Of a DNA stretch of 64,000 nt, positions 51,272 through 63,299 are shown one piece after another. Numbering within the stretch: the stretch's first letter is position 1; each line of letters begins with the position of its first letter. Source of the DNA: Hyaloscypha bicolor E (Eukaryota > Ascomycota > Leotiomycetes > Helotiales > Hyaloscyphaceae); assembly GCF_002865645.1 (NCBI RefSeq), contig NW_020194589.1:1894064-1958063 (forward strand), written 5' to 3'. The notes under the pieces are model-generated. The model ran no database searches. It was given only the letters and a program-made list of their open reading frames with translations, and was not told the origin of the DNA. The translations under genes and the position numbers were made by a program.

Positions 51272-53039
51272 CTACTTTTAGTAAACTTTATATAATTAGT
51301 TATAGGCTGGATTCTTTTTTTATTTATATTTACAATTATTTCAGAAATTATAATAAAAGAAACTAGTAAAAAATTATTATTTTCTGATTTGGGAATTATA
51401 TTATAAATTATTATATTCAAGTATTTTTATTTAAATCTAGATATATCTAAATTATTAATAATATTAAAATAATATTTCTTTTTTTAATATTTTTTATTAT
51501 ATTTATAAATAGAAATATTTATAGGCTTAAAATTTATATTCTTAAAAATATAATTTTTTATTAGAATAAATAATTCTCTTATAAATTCTCGGTATTAAAT
51601 AATTTTATTTCTTTCTTTTCTCTTTAGTAATTTCTTTAATATTCTATTAAATATATTAATATAAGACTTAAAGGAGATTTTTCTATTCTGGGCTTATATA
51701 ATAATCTAATTAAAAAAATTATAACTAATTTTAAGTATTTCCTAATTATATTCTCGGAATTCTTTTAATAAGGCTTTAAAAAACTTGGTTTCTTAATAAT
51801 TTCCTGAATTATTAATATAGTATTTTAGTATAGCCTTAATTTAATTCTTATAAATAAGAAAAATATAATAGATAATTCTCTTTCTTTTAATATTATTAGA
51901 AATATAATAATTCTTATATATATTTATATATTATTTTAAGAATATAGAAATATTATTTTCCTAAAATTATAATATTTTAAGAGCTCTTATAAATAATAAA
52001 TTTAAACCCAATATTAGTATAAATTTATTCTTAGCTATATTAATTTTAATAATTTCTTTTATAACTAATTATAAAGTTTCTATATCTAAAACTTATATTA
52101 ATAAGGTTTCTAAAAAGCTAATTTCTTATTTAAATATATTTTTTAGTTTAGAAACCGGAATTTAGAAAAAGCTAATTAATAATAATAAATATAATTTAAA
52201 TTCGAGTTTTAATATTAGTAATAATAAAGTAATAGCTTTTTTAATCTTATTTCTATTCTTTATTTTTTATTTTTTATTTTATTAGCTTAATACTTATAAT
52301 ATCTTTTCTTAACTTTACTAAACTAAATATATTTAATAGTATTATTAAAAGTAATAATAATAATAAATATAATTTTACTAATTTCTTTAATTTTTTTGAA
52401 TTCTTCTTTTTATTTTTATTTAATATCTTTTTTTTTTCTCTAAAAGCTTTTCTAAATTATTTATATAATTTCTTATTTCCGATTTCTTTTTAATTCTTAT
52501 TTCCGGTTCTTATTTATTATTTTACTTAAAATTAAAAATATCTTATTTCTTTTTTTTAAGTATTTTTTCCGGATTTAGAAATAAACTTTATTACTAAAAT
52601 TAAAGCTATTTCTATTTCGGTTTTTATTATAACTAATAGTAATATATAAATTAATAATATAACTTTATTTTTATATATTAAAGTCTATTTCTAATTAAAG
52701 TTTAACTTATATTATTTTAGTATAATATTTCCTATTTTATTTCCTTTATTTTTTTTCTTTTATAATTAGCCTCTATTTTTATTATTTCTATATATTATAT
52801 TAGTAATTATATTTTATAGCTAACTTATATTTAAATTATTAGATATATCGGAAATTAATATAAGATACTAAAATTAATACTTATATATTCTTAATATTTT
52901 AGTTTTAGGCTCAAGATATTATAATAGCTCTTTTTTCTCTAAATTTACTAAGCTAATAATTCGCTTTATAAAAACCCTTTAGAACTTTATAAAAATATTA
53001 CCTTAATTATAAAGTTTTAATTTTCTTATATTACTTATT
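51272..53039 (-). pseudogene. AT-rich DNA with a gag-like fragment on the minus strand
   Basis: At about 51540-51790 the minus strand reads 'KFFKALLKEFRENN', then 'SFKSYINIFNRILKKL' and 'YREFIRELFILIKNYIFKNI'. This is a charged helical pattern like LTR-retrotransposon gag, with few stops. I cannot name the family. The rest (51800-53039) is unreadable and has several stretches with almost no C. Confidence 0.35.
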
Positions 53040-53290
53040 ATAAAATATATAAAAGAAAAACTATAATAAAAATAAAAACTTATATAAAGTATATTATAAT
53101 ATAAAGCATAATTTAATAATAAATTAATAAGATTAAAAATATAAATAGTAAAATATAAATAATATATATTATATAAAAGCTTAATTAATTAAATATAAAA
53201 AAGAAATTATTATTTAAAACTATAAAAAACTCTAGCCTTTATTATATAACTAAAATATTAAAACTATTAAAATAAAGTAATTTTAATAGA
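53040..53290 (+). repeat. LTR-like dispersed repeat, copy 2 (likely 5' LTR of Gypsy E)
   Basis: Collinear with 8370-8725 but without the 21-bp array. It precedes a plus-strand Gypsy RT by about 0.8 kb. No second copy was found downstream within the window. Confidence 0.5.
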
Positions 53291-53599
53291 ATATAGCTTA
53301 TTATATTATAATAGAATTAGAATTAGATTAGTAAACTTAAAAATAGTTTTAAAAGAATATAATTAGATTTCTTTTTTTTTATATTAGTAATAATTAATAA
53401 AAAGTATTTTATATAAATTCTTATTAATACTAGATATATATTATATAGAATAATTAATTCTTATTTTACTAGTTAATATAACTTCTAATATATATTAATT
53501 ATTTCTAAATAAATAAAAGCTTTTAATAAAATAATACTAGATATAATTAGAAAAATATTAATAAATATTTAATATAAATATTAATAGCTATTATAAACC
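53291..53599. other. AT-rich spacer, nothing recognised
   Basis: It lies between the LTR-like repeat and the readable Gypsy E coding remnant. A gag start would be expected here, but I see no frame. Confidence 0.3.
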
Positions 53600-54880
53600 T
53601 TATATTTTTCTTTATATAGTTCCCAAAAAAATTAATTTAGATATAATCTTAGATATATAATAACTCTATTTATAAAATATATAAATTTATAATTTAAGAT
53701 TAAAACTATTTATTTTATTATTAAAAATCTTAATATAAAATAAAATAATTAATTAATTAACTTTTAGCTTATAACTAATAAACTATATATAGATTTTAAT
53801 AGCTTTACTTTCTTATTTAATAAAAAGAAGTAAAAAAAGAAATATAAAAGTTTTTTTAATTAGATTAATAAATATTTAAAAGGCTCTAATTCGGAAAAAT
53901 AAAACTAATTCTTATATAAAGCTCTCGGAATAATATAAAAGCCTTTAAAGGGCATTTTACCTAATTAAAATAAAGAAATTATTATTTATTTAAAGCTAAA
54001 ATATTAATTACTAAATAGATTAAATTAGAAGAAATTAATAAAAAGAAATCTATTATATTATAGAGCTTATTATATAATATATCTCGAAATAAGCTTTTAA
54101 TATTATAAAAAATACATATAGAATTATTAAATAAGAGATTTATTTAAATAAACTACTTTTCTATTATTATTATTTTTTTATATAAAAATATAATAAAGAA
54201 TTATAATTTTATATAAATTACTGGAACTTAAATAAGCCTATAAAAAAAGACTAATATTTACTTTTATTAATTTATAAAACCTTTCGAAATATTAGAAAAA
54301 TAAAATAATTTATAAAGCTTAATATTATTAAAAAAATAAAATAAGAAATAGCTTTTTATATAAGATATAAACTTTATAAATAAATAAAAAAATTAGTCTT
54401 AATAAATATTTTAAATATATTTCAGAAATATATTAATTAGATTTTTAGAAATTTCTTAAATAAGTTTTATTTTATTTATATAAATAATATTCTAGTTTAT
54501 TTATTAGAATTAAAAGAAAAATATTATAAATATATATAAAAGATTTTCTAATAACTTTTAAAAAAATATGGAATTATAACTAAAAAGAATATTTATATAA
54601 ATTTAATAAAAATTAAAGCTATTCTAAATTAGAAAGCCTCGAAATTAGTAAAAAACATATAAAATTTTCTAGAATTTACTAATTTTTATTAATATTTTAT
54701 TTAGGAATTCTTAGAAAATATTTAATTATTATCTAATTTTATATATAAATAAAATAAAAACTATTTTTTAAAAGCTTAAAAAGATATTTATTTTAGTTCT
54801 AATACTAATATAATTTAATTATAACTGGGAAATAATTCTCGAAATAGATTTTTTTAAATAAAATATAAATAGTATTTTTA
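53600..54880 (+). pseudogene. RIP-degraded Ty3/Gypsy retrotransposon E, RT region
   Basis: Plus-strand translation gives the RT palm and thumb. The Y-x-D-D box reads 'YINNILVYLLE' near 54470-54510. 'YGIITKKNIYINLIKIKAIL' follows near 54560-54620, then 'VKNIQNFLEFTNFYQYFIQ' near 54640-54700, the usual 'V...Q.FLGF.NFYRRFI' signature. RNase H should start near 54780 ('YFSSNTNII'), just before the AAAT microsatellite. Both catalytic Asp residues have become Asn. The region from 55096 onward is probably the rest of the pol gene, but its motifs are not readable. Confidence 0.7.
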
Positions 54881-54885
54881 TATAA

Positions 54886-54906
54886 ATTAATAAATAAATA
54901 AATTAA

Positions 54907-55001
<95 letters not shown>

Positions 55002-55003
55002 AA

Positions 55004-55094
<91 letters not shown>

Positions 55095-55095
55095 A
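54886..55095. repeat. (AAAT)n microsatellite, about 210 bp
   Basis: About fifty tetranucleotide units with a phase slip near 55000. It sits inside the former RNase H coding region of Gypsy E, so it grew after the element died. Confidence 0.98.
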
Positions 55096-57360
55096 ATATT
55101 TAAAAGAAAAACAAGTTATATTAGACTATAATTAAAATAATATAAAAATTAAAATATTAATAAGAAAATATTTATTATTTTAATTAAAATAATTTCTTTT
55201 TAGGAAAAGAAATAATAATAAATTCCTAATTTAATAGATTTATAACTTAATTTAATATAATTACTTAAAACGAAATATTAGAAATATTCTTTTTATATAA
55301 TAATTCTTTTAATTAAATATATTAATTTATATAGAATTATAATACTTATAAAAGAAATAAAATATAAAGAAATTATTATTAAAGATTTCTAAAGCCTTTT
55401 TTTATCTCAAATTAAATCTAATAAAAGATCTTAATTAATTTTATAATAAAACTTTTTTAAATAAAGAATATATTAATATAATAATTATTATAAATTATTT
55501 TAAAAAAAATTACTTAAGGCTATAATAAATATTATAATAGAAATAATAATAAAGTAGTTTATAAGAATTTATTATTATTAGTATAAGTTTCTGGAAATAA
55601 TAGTTTTTAATTAGAAAAAATAATTTATAAAAGTATTATAAACTAGAATATATAAGCTATTAAATATTATTTATTAATTATTTATAATATATTATTCTAA
55701 AATAAACAAGTTTATAAAAAAATTAAATAATTAAATTTTTATAAATTATAATTAAATAAACTAAATAATTCTTTTATTATATATTAAGTTAATATAGCTT
55801 TAGAATAAAATTATTAAAAAAGGCAAAGAATTATTACTTATTTAAATAATAAATAATTTTATATATAAGCTTTATAATATATAAATATATATATAAATTA
55901 TAATAATAATAATCTAGTAATTTTAAAAAGAAATATTAAATTAAAAGAAATATTAAATTCCGGAATTTAAATTTAGAAATAAAATTTAGTTTAATTTCTA
56001 GAATATTTAAATAAATAAACTAACTAAAAAGCTTAATATAAAATATATTAAATATATAATAGTTAAAGTAATAAAAAGCTATAATTTTTAGCTTAAAATC
56101 TTTCTAGAAATCTATAATATATTTTATAATAAGCTTTTTTAGCTAGCTATAATAAACTTATTATTAAATTAGTTTTAAAATAATTTATAACTATAATTAT
56201 AATTTATAGGAAATAAAAACAAGTATAAAATTAAATGAATTCTTAATAAGAAATATATAAAATATAATTAAAAGCTTTTAAAAAAACTATTTATAAAATA
56301 AAAGAATTATATATATTTTATATAAGAACTATATTCTATATTTTAAAAAATAATACTATTAGAAATTTAGAAAGAAATTATTTAATAAAAAGAAGTTTTA
56401 TTTATATATTTATAAAACTAGTATTTATAAATAAAAAGAAAAGTAATATAATAAATCGAAACCTGATTTATATATTTAATTAAAAATTTATATAATATAT
56501 TTTCTTAAATTAATAAAATAATTATATATTATTTAAAAAATTTAAAAAATATAATTATATTTCTCTTGTTTTTTTAATGTTTTTTTTAAATAATTTTATT
56601 TAGTTAATTAAATTACTAGTTTTCTTTATATAAAAGCCTGGCCTATAATAATTAGTTTTTAAACTAATAATATTTTATTTATTAAAACTAATAATTTTAT
56701 AAAAGCAAAATAATTAAAGATTTAAAAAACTAAATTTTTAGCTAGAAAATATAAATTTTATATTTTTATTTTTTATTATAATTTCGAGTTTAATAAAAAT
56801 ATTATTTATATAAATATTACTAGAATTACTTTTATATAGAAATACTAATATAAAAATCTCTAAATTATTTCTATAAATAATAATATTATTATAAATAATA
56901 AAAATACTATTTATTAAAATCTTTTTATTAAAAACTAATATATTAAAAAATATATTATATTAGTCTATTAATTAGAAGCTTTATATAATTTATTAATTAC
57001 TATTTAAGTTATTAAATTCTTAAAAACTAATATAAAAATATTTAATAAAAATACTAGAAATCTAAAATTAATAAAATTAATAAAGAAATTCTTCTATTTA
57101 ATTATTTTATTTATAAATAATAGAAATTTCTTTTTTTTATTAAATATATTTTAGTTTTAATAAATAAAATTAGATATACTAATATTATTTACTAGTTTTT
57201 TATTAATATAAAAAATTATTATATAAATACTTTATTAAATTAGATATTATTTAAAAGAAATATTTTATATTTTATAAAATATATTTTTATTAAATATATA
57301 AATAATAAAAAATTATAGAAATTAAATAAATTAAAAAAGAATTAAATTTAATTAATATAA
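55096..57360. other. Very AT-rich DNA, probable remainder of Gypsy E
   Basis: No open frame. The plus strand keeps some coding-like Lys/Ile/Glu texture to about 56500. From 56500 to 57360 nothing is recognisable. Confidence 0.35.
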
Positions 57361-57456
57361 ATATAATATAATTAGATATAATATAATTAGATATAATATA
57401 ATTAGATATAATATAATTAGATATAATATAATTAGATATAATATAATTAGATATAA
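57361..57456. repeat. 15-bp tandem repeat, six units
   Basis: Unit 'atataatataattag' repeated six times without error. It ends exactly where the GC-richer island starts. Confidence 0.95.
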
Positions 57457-58360
57457 GGACTGTGAAGCCCGACAGACACGAGCAGCTGCGACCGAATTAT
57501 TTATCCCCAGTTTGCCGGGTCCGAGGTAAAGTAGGTGTTAGAGGGTGGAAGCCTTAGTTGGGGGTTTGAGACGGACATTTACGATAGGGAATTAGCCGCG
57601 CTGGTGTTTGGAGAGGTGTAGGTCGACTTTCAAGGGTACCACGGCTTAAGTTAGGGAAATGCGGGCCATGGCGTACTAGTTGGACTACGCATTCTGTTCG
57701 GACCTGTCGTAGTACTATCGTTGACGGGCGGAAGGAGTTCGTGGAAGGGGAGCGGTTTGATCTACGAGCGGCAGGTACCTCCAGATTGGTATAGAAGTAG
57801 GGGAGGAACGGTAATAATTAGAAAGAACAACTAGGAGAGGTCAAGGACTGGTTAGCGGCAGGTTCTCAGCTCGAGATGCTCGGCGCTTCGGCTCTGCCGC
57901 AACTCATCCCGGAAGCGGCTTCCGTAAGGGTCTTGCGCCTCCACCTCGGTGCACACTGACCCGGAAACCTTGACTCTGCCGACACGCTCTTATCTTGGAA
58001 AAGCAGTGCTTCTAGACGCTGAACGCGGAAAGGTCCTGCGCTTCAGAAAGGTCCAGGTTGGTGTTACAGCTAGGCTACCGCAGACCATCTATAACCTCTT
58101 AACGTTCCGGTCTGGACTCTCGATCTAGGTAGCGGCCGCAAAAGCAGGCCACTAAAGGGCAGGAAACACTCCACCCGCCTCCCATGAGGAGGATTCTGCT
58201 GTTCCTCCGACCCCACCAATCCGTTCTCAATCGGAGCTCCCTCTTATTACTTGGGAATATTATTGAGAATTTTCGGAGAATTTTTGATGCCTTTTTGGTT
58301 CTAAAAGAAATAATTACTCTGATTTCCCGCTTATATCCAATTATAATCGGAATGCTGTTA
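57457..58360. other. Isolated GC-richer island, function unknown
   Basis: About 900 bp of balanced composition with abundant CpA, CpG and TpG, inside DNA that has almost none. It contains 'gcggccgc' at 58134 and many CpG sites. No frame reaches 60 codons. The longest coding-like stretch I see is about 45 codons on the minus strand near 57840-57980 ('CTEVEAQDPYGSRFRDEL'), with no family resemblance. I see no tRNA, rRNA or transposon ends. It has escaped RIP, so it is single-copy, recent or protected. A fragment of intergenic or pseudogenic DNA is the plainest reading. Confidence 0.5.
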
Positions 58361-58595
58361 TAAAATATATAAATATAATAAAATTCTTAGAAATTAATTA
58401 TATAATTTTCAATATTAGAAAGCTATATATTAAAAAGAAAAATATTATAAGAAAAATAAAATAAATAAATAAAGAATTAAATAAAGAATATAGATTAATA
58501 TAATATAGAAATTAATATTAATATAGATTAATATAATATAGATTAATATAATATAGATTAAATATAATATAGATTAATATAATATAGATTAATAT

Positions 58596-58626
<31 letters not shown>

Positions 58627-59820
58627 TAAATAATAAATAATAAATAATAAATAATAAATAATAAATAATAAATAATAAATAATAAATAATAAATAATAAA
58701 TAATAAATAATAAATAATATATAATAAATAATAAATAATAAAATATAATTATATAATTTTATATTTTATAAATATTAATTACTTTATTAACTTTAATATA
58801 TTAATATATTATATAGCTTTAAAAATTAATTTTAAGAATTTTTTTTATAATTTTTTATAATTTTTATTAATTTATTTAAAAAATAAGTTTTTAAATATAT
58901 TTTATTAATTTCTTTTTATATATTTATTTAATTTTTTTTAATTATTACTAAAATATAATAATAAAATAATTATATTTTATATTTTAAATTTATATAAATT
59001 TTTATAATTAATTTAAATATTAATATAAGAAGTTTATTTTTTATTAAATATAATATTATAATTTTTAAAACTTAAAATTATTATTAGTAATTAAAAATAT
59101 TACTTTAATATTTTTTTAATAATTTTAATATTAATAAAAGTAAAATTAAAAAATTAATTTTAGTATTAATTATATATTATATTAATTATATAATTAAAAT
59201 AAATATTTTTTATTTTATTTAATTAAGAAATATATAATTATTAAAGCTTATAAAAAAATTATATAATAAAAAAAGCTTTTAATTAATTTTCTTTTTATAT
59301 ATTTTATTTAAAATAATTAATAATTAAATAAATATATAAAAACTTAATATAAATTAATATAATTCTTTTTTATATATTCTTTTATATTATAATTAAAATA
59401 TTAATAAATAATTTATTTATTAAATTATAAAAAGCTTTTTAAATTTATATATTATTTAATAATTTAATAAAAATATTATATAAAAGAACTAAAATAAAAT
59501 AAAAGTATTATAAAGCTTTTTTATATTTATATTATTTATTATTTTATTTAAATAAAACTAGTCTTTTAATTATTTATTTTTAATATTTATTTTATTTTTA
59601 ATAATTTATTTAAATTATAATATTTATTAAAAACTTTTTAAGGCTTAAAAAATATATTATATAATATATAATATTTAATATTTAATTTTTTTAATTTTTT
59701 TTTAATTTTTGCTTTTTTTAATTTTTACTTTTTTTTAATTTTTAATTTTTAATTTCTTTTTAATTCTTTTTTCCTCTTTTATTTCTCTTTTCTTTTCTTT
59801 ATTTAATACCTTTTATCTAC
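58361..59820. other. Extremely AT-rich DNA, no gene
   Basis: Simple-sequence runs dominate: 'aatatagattaatata' units at about 58490-58600, a poly(A) run, then (aataaat)n. From 58760 to 59700 C is nearly absent on both strands. Composition becomes normal at about 59820. Confidence 0.6.
58596..58745. repeat. Poly(A) run followed by a 7-bp (aataaat)n microsatellite
   Basis: About 29 A's followed by roughly sixteen 7-bp units with one variant. Confidence 0.95.
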
Positions 59821-60295
59821 TTATATTATATATTTAGTAGCCTAGCTTCTAGTTTAAATTTTACTCTTATATAAGCTTCTCTAGAGTATACGTTTTGTGC
59901 GGTATTAGGGATAATATTATAGTAATAGTAGGGATTAGCTCGCTTAAAATCGATTACAGATCGATTCAATTAATACCTTATAATTATGGCAACGATTGTT
60001 ATTGATTACTAAAAACGCCAATCGTTGCCAAGCCTGGAATATCCTATGATAAAGCAATCAAAAAGGGCCATTGCACCCGCCAAACCTAGACATACCCTCA
60101 ATTCATTCTCGACAGCTTCCATAATCTTCTTATCATCTGGATAAGGCTCGTCGTGCAAAAACCACATCTGGTCTGAGTCTACAAATGCTCAGTGATCGCT
60201 TCCCCTCCACCTCCCGAGCCCGGTTCCTCTCGACAGCTAAGAACAAAAGGGTATCAAGTCATCCTGTTCCGAGCTTTGTCCTAGACACCCACTAC
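59821..60295. other. Downstream flank of the permease gene
   Basis: Normal-composition DNA with a 12-bp hairpin (59987-60030). Short frames on the plus strand start inside it but are antisense to the permease gene and have no protein features. The permease 3' UTR should lie at the right-hand end. Confidence 0.5.
59987..60030. repeat. Perfect 12-bp hairpin near the left edge of the gene island
   Basis: Arms 'tggcaacgattg' (59987-59998) and 'caatcgttgcca' (60019-60030) with a 20-nt loop. It could be paired terminal repeats of a tiny DNA-transposon remnant or a structured 3' element. Neither is shown. Confidence 0.8.
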
Positions 60296-62475
60296 TTATT
60301 TCAGCCAAACCCAAACCCAAACAAAAAATGCCCTCGTATTTCCCCAACTCCACACCACCTCCTTATCAACTCTATGCAATCTCCCCTTCCTCATCTGCGG
60401 ATCCTTCTCCCTCGTCGCCACCGGATTCCCAATATCCATGGTTCTCCTAATTCCCCAGTGCCAGGGCATCCACTCCGACTCATCCTTCAAATGGTACAAC
60501 ACCACCAAAATCACAAAAACCAGAATCGCCATATACGCAGCCAGAAAGTCCGCATGGGAGAAAGGGCTTAAGAAGGAGCGCCACCCGTTAAAGGTAGCAA
60601 GGAGGGCGCAGCCGGTGGTTGCATAGGCTGCACGAACCCATTGTCCGTGGGATTTGTATGGATAGTCGGATGCGTTGCGGTTTAGAAAAGTACCGTCGGG
60701 AGTAGAGATGAGGACTCCTTCGTCGGAGTCGCCGTTTATGGTAAGACGTTTGAAGGAGAGAAATGACGCGGATGTGCAGATGTAGACTATGAGCATGGAA
60801 CAGGTTGAGAAGATGGCCAAACGTCCAAGGAGCTGTGAGTATAGGTGAGCACAATTTCCGGTTGTTGAAGGAACTATGAAAGTATACCTTTTGAGGCTCA
60901 GGCTTAACCGCCAAGAATCCCAAGAACGCAAATACCCAGCTCACGAGCACCGCATTAACAGGCACACCCTTACTGTTTGTCTTCTCCAGGCGCATTTTGA
61001 TATTGTTTCCCCACCCAGTTGTTGGCCATACATTCCTGATACTAGCTAGGGCATGCAACAGCCTACTAGAAATATACAACCCATTGATTCCAGTCGAGAA
61101 TGCAGAGAAGATATAAAAGGCATTGAAGAAATGAGGCCATCCAGTAACTCCATTCCGCACACAGGATATGATGACAGGTGAATTCTGTCCCCGACGAATG
61201 GAGCTGATAGTCTGGTCTTGTAAATTTATATCATTGTAAGGAACATTGAGTCCGACTGTGAAGACGATGAGAGTGTAGAGGAGGATCACTCGCAGAGCAA
61301 TCTTGCGGCTGGCTAGTTTGATGGTTTCGTCCCTGTCAAGGTGTTTATTCTCAGCTGCAGTAACAGAGACTGTAAAGAAGCCTTGAAGAGAAAAGAATAT
61401 CGTGTTCATGGCGGACCACATCCCGACAAGTCTCCCAGTACCGCCTGTGAAAGTGTATGTCCGGTTACCTTGAGGGTCTGTAATTGTCTACGGTGGATTA
61501 GATTTCTGTGTTAATATACCTCGCACGTACTTTATGGAGCAAAGGAAATGAAATGATTATATGCTGGGAGTCTAGACAACAAGCAAGGAATTTTCTTCAA
61601 AAATTTAATTTACCTGATTGGAGAAGAACCCCCATGGCGATTGGTAGAATGTAAAGGCCCCAGCGTCTGTATTTCCGTTGGGATTTCGTGCGTTGAGGAT
61701 CACCTGCATCATAATAATGCCGGTAATGACAACGATTTTGATGGTCCCAAAAACATACTCGATCTCGCCATATACTCGGACAGGAAGGAGGTTGATGATA
61801 AGAATAGCGAGGAGACACATTCCGATCCAGACCGCGGGGTCGGTGTTGAGACCAAATGTCCATTGTAGCTGATCTAGAGGATAATTGACTGACTGGAGGT
61901 AGGCCGGATCAAACTGGAACTTAAAGGTTGATGCTACGGCCGAGACTTCAGTTGCGGTCAAGTTTATGTATGCGAACCTGCACTGGATCAGCTCCATCCC
62001 TGATTGTATCTTGCCAGCCCAGACATTGCCTTACCAGGCCATCCAACCAACAGCGAATCCAATACTCTCATCAAGGTACCGAGCGGGGAAATCGATTATG
62101 GGACCTTTAACAGGGAAAATGGCAGTCATCTCTCCCAATGAGGCGTTAGCAGACCACAACAAAGTCCCCATTATCAAGTACGCCAGAACCGCCCCCCCAG
62201 GCCCAATCAGATACATGATTTTACCAGACTGGAGAAAGAGTCCAATGCCGATGGTCGCGGAGAATGTTATCATGTTGACATGACGCTCACTCAGTGATCG
62301 TCTGCGATGATTATCAGTGCTCTTCTGGTCACGGAGAAGTGGATAACCCGTACCTAAGCTCGTTCCGACCTTGACTTCTGGTCCTCCTCTTCTTTGTAAC
62401 AGAATTACTTCCTTGTAATTTATCCTCATCTACTCTTCCAAGCCTCTCATTGTGGTAGGCCCCATTGTTGGCCAT
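60296..62475 (-). CDS. Amino-acid permease, APC superfamily (fungal YAT-like), five exons
   Basis: My splice model joins 62475-62354, 62301-62035, 61977-61614, 61487-60888 and 60832-60296 into 629 codons, all in phase, with GT-AG introns of 52, 57, 126 and 55 bp. The start is the first ATG in frame ('MANNGAYHNE'), since the frame upstream opens only at TTG. After a basic cytosolic N-terminus comes 'RSLSERHVNMI' and the first membrane helix 'FSATIGIGLFLQSGK'. Then come 'GPGGAVLAYLIMG', 'LGEMTAIFPVKGP' and 'FARYLDE'-like residues typical of the family. Later hydrophobic stretches fit about 12 helices. 'TAAENKHLDRDETIKLASRK' matches the loop that normally carries the conserved 'E..NP...P.A' signature. 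The protein should be a plasma-membrane, proton-coupled amino-acid importer; the substrate is not readable. It ends in 'VWVWLK'. It is the only intact gene in the window. Confidence 0.88.
61488..61613 (-). other. Permease intron 3, the longest (126 bp)
   Basis: Donor 'cag|gtaaat', acceptor 'accgtag|aca', branch-like 'aatctaatcc' 15 nt before the acceptor. It is AT-richer than the exons. The other introns are 62302-62353 (branch 'ctgataat'), 61978-62034 and 60833-60887. Confidence 0.8.
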
Positions 62476-63258
62476 TGGGCCCAGGAGCAGGTCGCTGGAA
62501 CGATCCAGCTCGACAGTCACGATGACGACTCGAATCAATTACTTTCCAATACAGACAGAGTCTGTATTAAGCTACAAGAGGGTCAGGATGTCGCATTCGC
62601 AGCTATATTCCGGCCTCAGGGAACTCGTGCCTAATATGACTGACTTTCCCCAAGTCCTCGCCGTTTTAAGGTGCCAAAAATATCGCTCCAAAAGACCTCA
62701 GCCTCCCCATAAGAAAGGCTGCTCGACCGATAGTTCAACACCGCCGTTAATCATACATCTGCACAGCAGCACATCTCTTCTTTCGGTGTTCAACAACTTT
62801 GGCGATTGGTTCAACATGGTGACATATCTGCCCTGCCTTGTTCTACAGTACAGCGCCAAACAGCGCCACCCCCCACCACATCACCAATAAATTTTCTTTT
62901 CGCGGATGGTGGGGGCGGAGTTCGAGTTGAAGCGTCTTAGTATGCACATGTGATGAAAGTTAAGCACAGCGTGAGATAAGACAAGTGACCTATCGGGATT
63001 GCCGATGTGTGATTTACTGGTGGGGATGCGCTTGAATGTGTTGCTCAGCCTCTCAGCCCAGGAGAGCTGAGAAAACGATTGAGGCGGACTGCAGCTGTTG
63101 TGAAACAGCCCAGACTCCCAGAATCCTATCGATATGTCTCCGGACAGTCGGACTGTCCTCGATATCGATTGATAAGCAAGGCGGTGAAGCGTGTCTCAGT
63201 ACTTTAACAGCTCCCTCACAATTCTCATTATTAATATAATGTCTTGACTTAAGATATA
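62476..63258 (-). promoter_or_regulatory. Permease upstream region
   Basis: About 780 bp of normal-composition DNA between the start codon and AT-rich DNA. Motifs include a CCAAT box on the gene strand (ATTGG at 62805-62809, about 330 bp upstream), GATAAG at 62975-62980 and 63171-63176, and a palindrome at 63128-63169. Paired GATA sites are the known target of the nitrogen regulator AreA/NIT2 in ascomycetes, and many permease genes use it. Here that is inference. No TATA box was identified. Confidence 0.45.
63128..63169. promoter_or_regulatory. Interrupted palindrome with a CCG-N6-CGG core
   Basis: Outer arms 'atcgatat' (63128-63135) and 'atatcgat' (63162-63169), inner arms 'ggacagtc' (63142-63149) and 'gactgtcc' (63151-63158). 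The centre contains CCG (63140-63142), six bases, CGG (63149-63151), an everted repeat of the kind bound by dimeric Zn2Cys6 regulators. It lies about 665 bp upstream of the permease ATG. Binding is inferred. Confidence 0.5.
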
Positions 63259-63290
63259 GCAAATTTGGTAGCCTTTGAGGCCAAATTTGC
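63259..63290. repeat. Perfect 10-bp hairpin at the right edge of the gene island
   Basis: Arms 'gcaaatttgg' (63259-63268) and 'ccaaatttgc' (63281-63290) with a 12-nt loop. Composition collapses to AT-rich within 20 bp to the right. Confidence 0.85.
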
Positions 63291-63299
63291 ATTGGCCCG

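Noticed and set aside
39300..51290. A target-site duplication for LINE copy 2 ('ctattattag' against 'ctacttttag')
   Set aside because: Two mismatches in ten AT-rich bases is within chance.
50853..51420. Two minus-strand frames of 84 and 68 codons at the end of LINE copy 2
   Set aside because: The first is antisense to the ORF2 tail. The second is AT-rich low-complexity sequence crossing the element end.
57457..58360. rRNA, tRNA or snRNA gene in the GC-richer island
   Set aside because: No conserved rRNA core, no A/B box pair with cloverleaf folding, and no U-RNA signatures that I could see.
60185..60626. Plus-strand frames of 128 and 62 codons
   Set aside because: Antisense to the last permease exon. 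No domain, and Pro/His-rich composition.
61641..62283. Plus-strand frames of 60-105 codons
   Set aside because: Antisense to permease exons 2-3.
62476..62538. N-terminal extension of the permease frame by 21 codons
   Set aside because: The upstream frame opens at TTG, not ATG. The first ATG (62475) gives a family-like N-terminus.
62452..62890. Plus-strand frames of 60 and 141 codons upstream of the permease
   Set aside because: They overlap exon 1 antisense and the promoter. No family features and no introns suggested.
63036..63292. 67-codon plus and 79-codon minus frames over the palindrome
   Set aside because: Both span the imperfect palindrome and the boundary hairpin. No conserved features. 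A small upstream gene is possible but unsupported.
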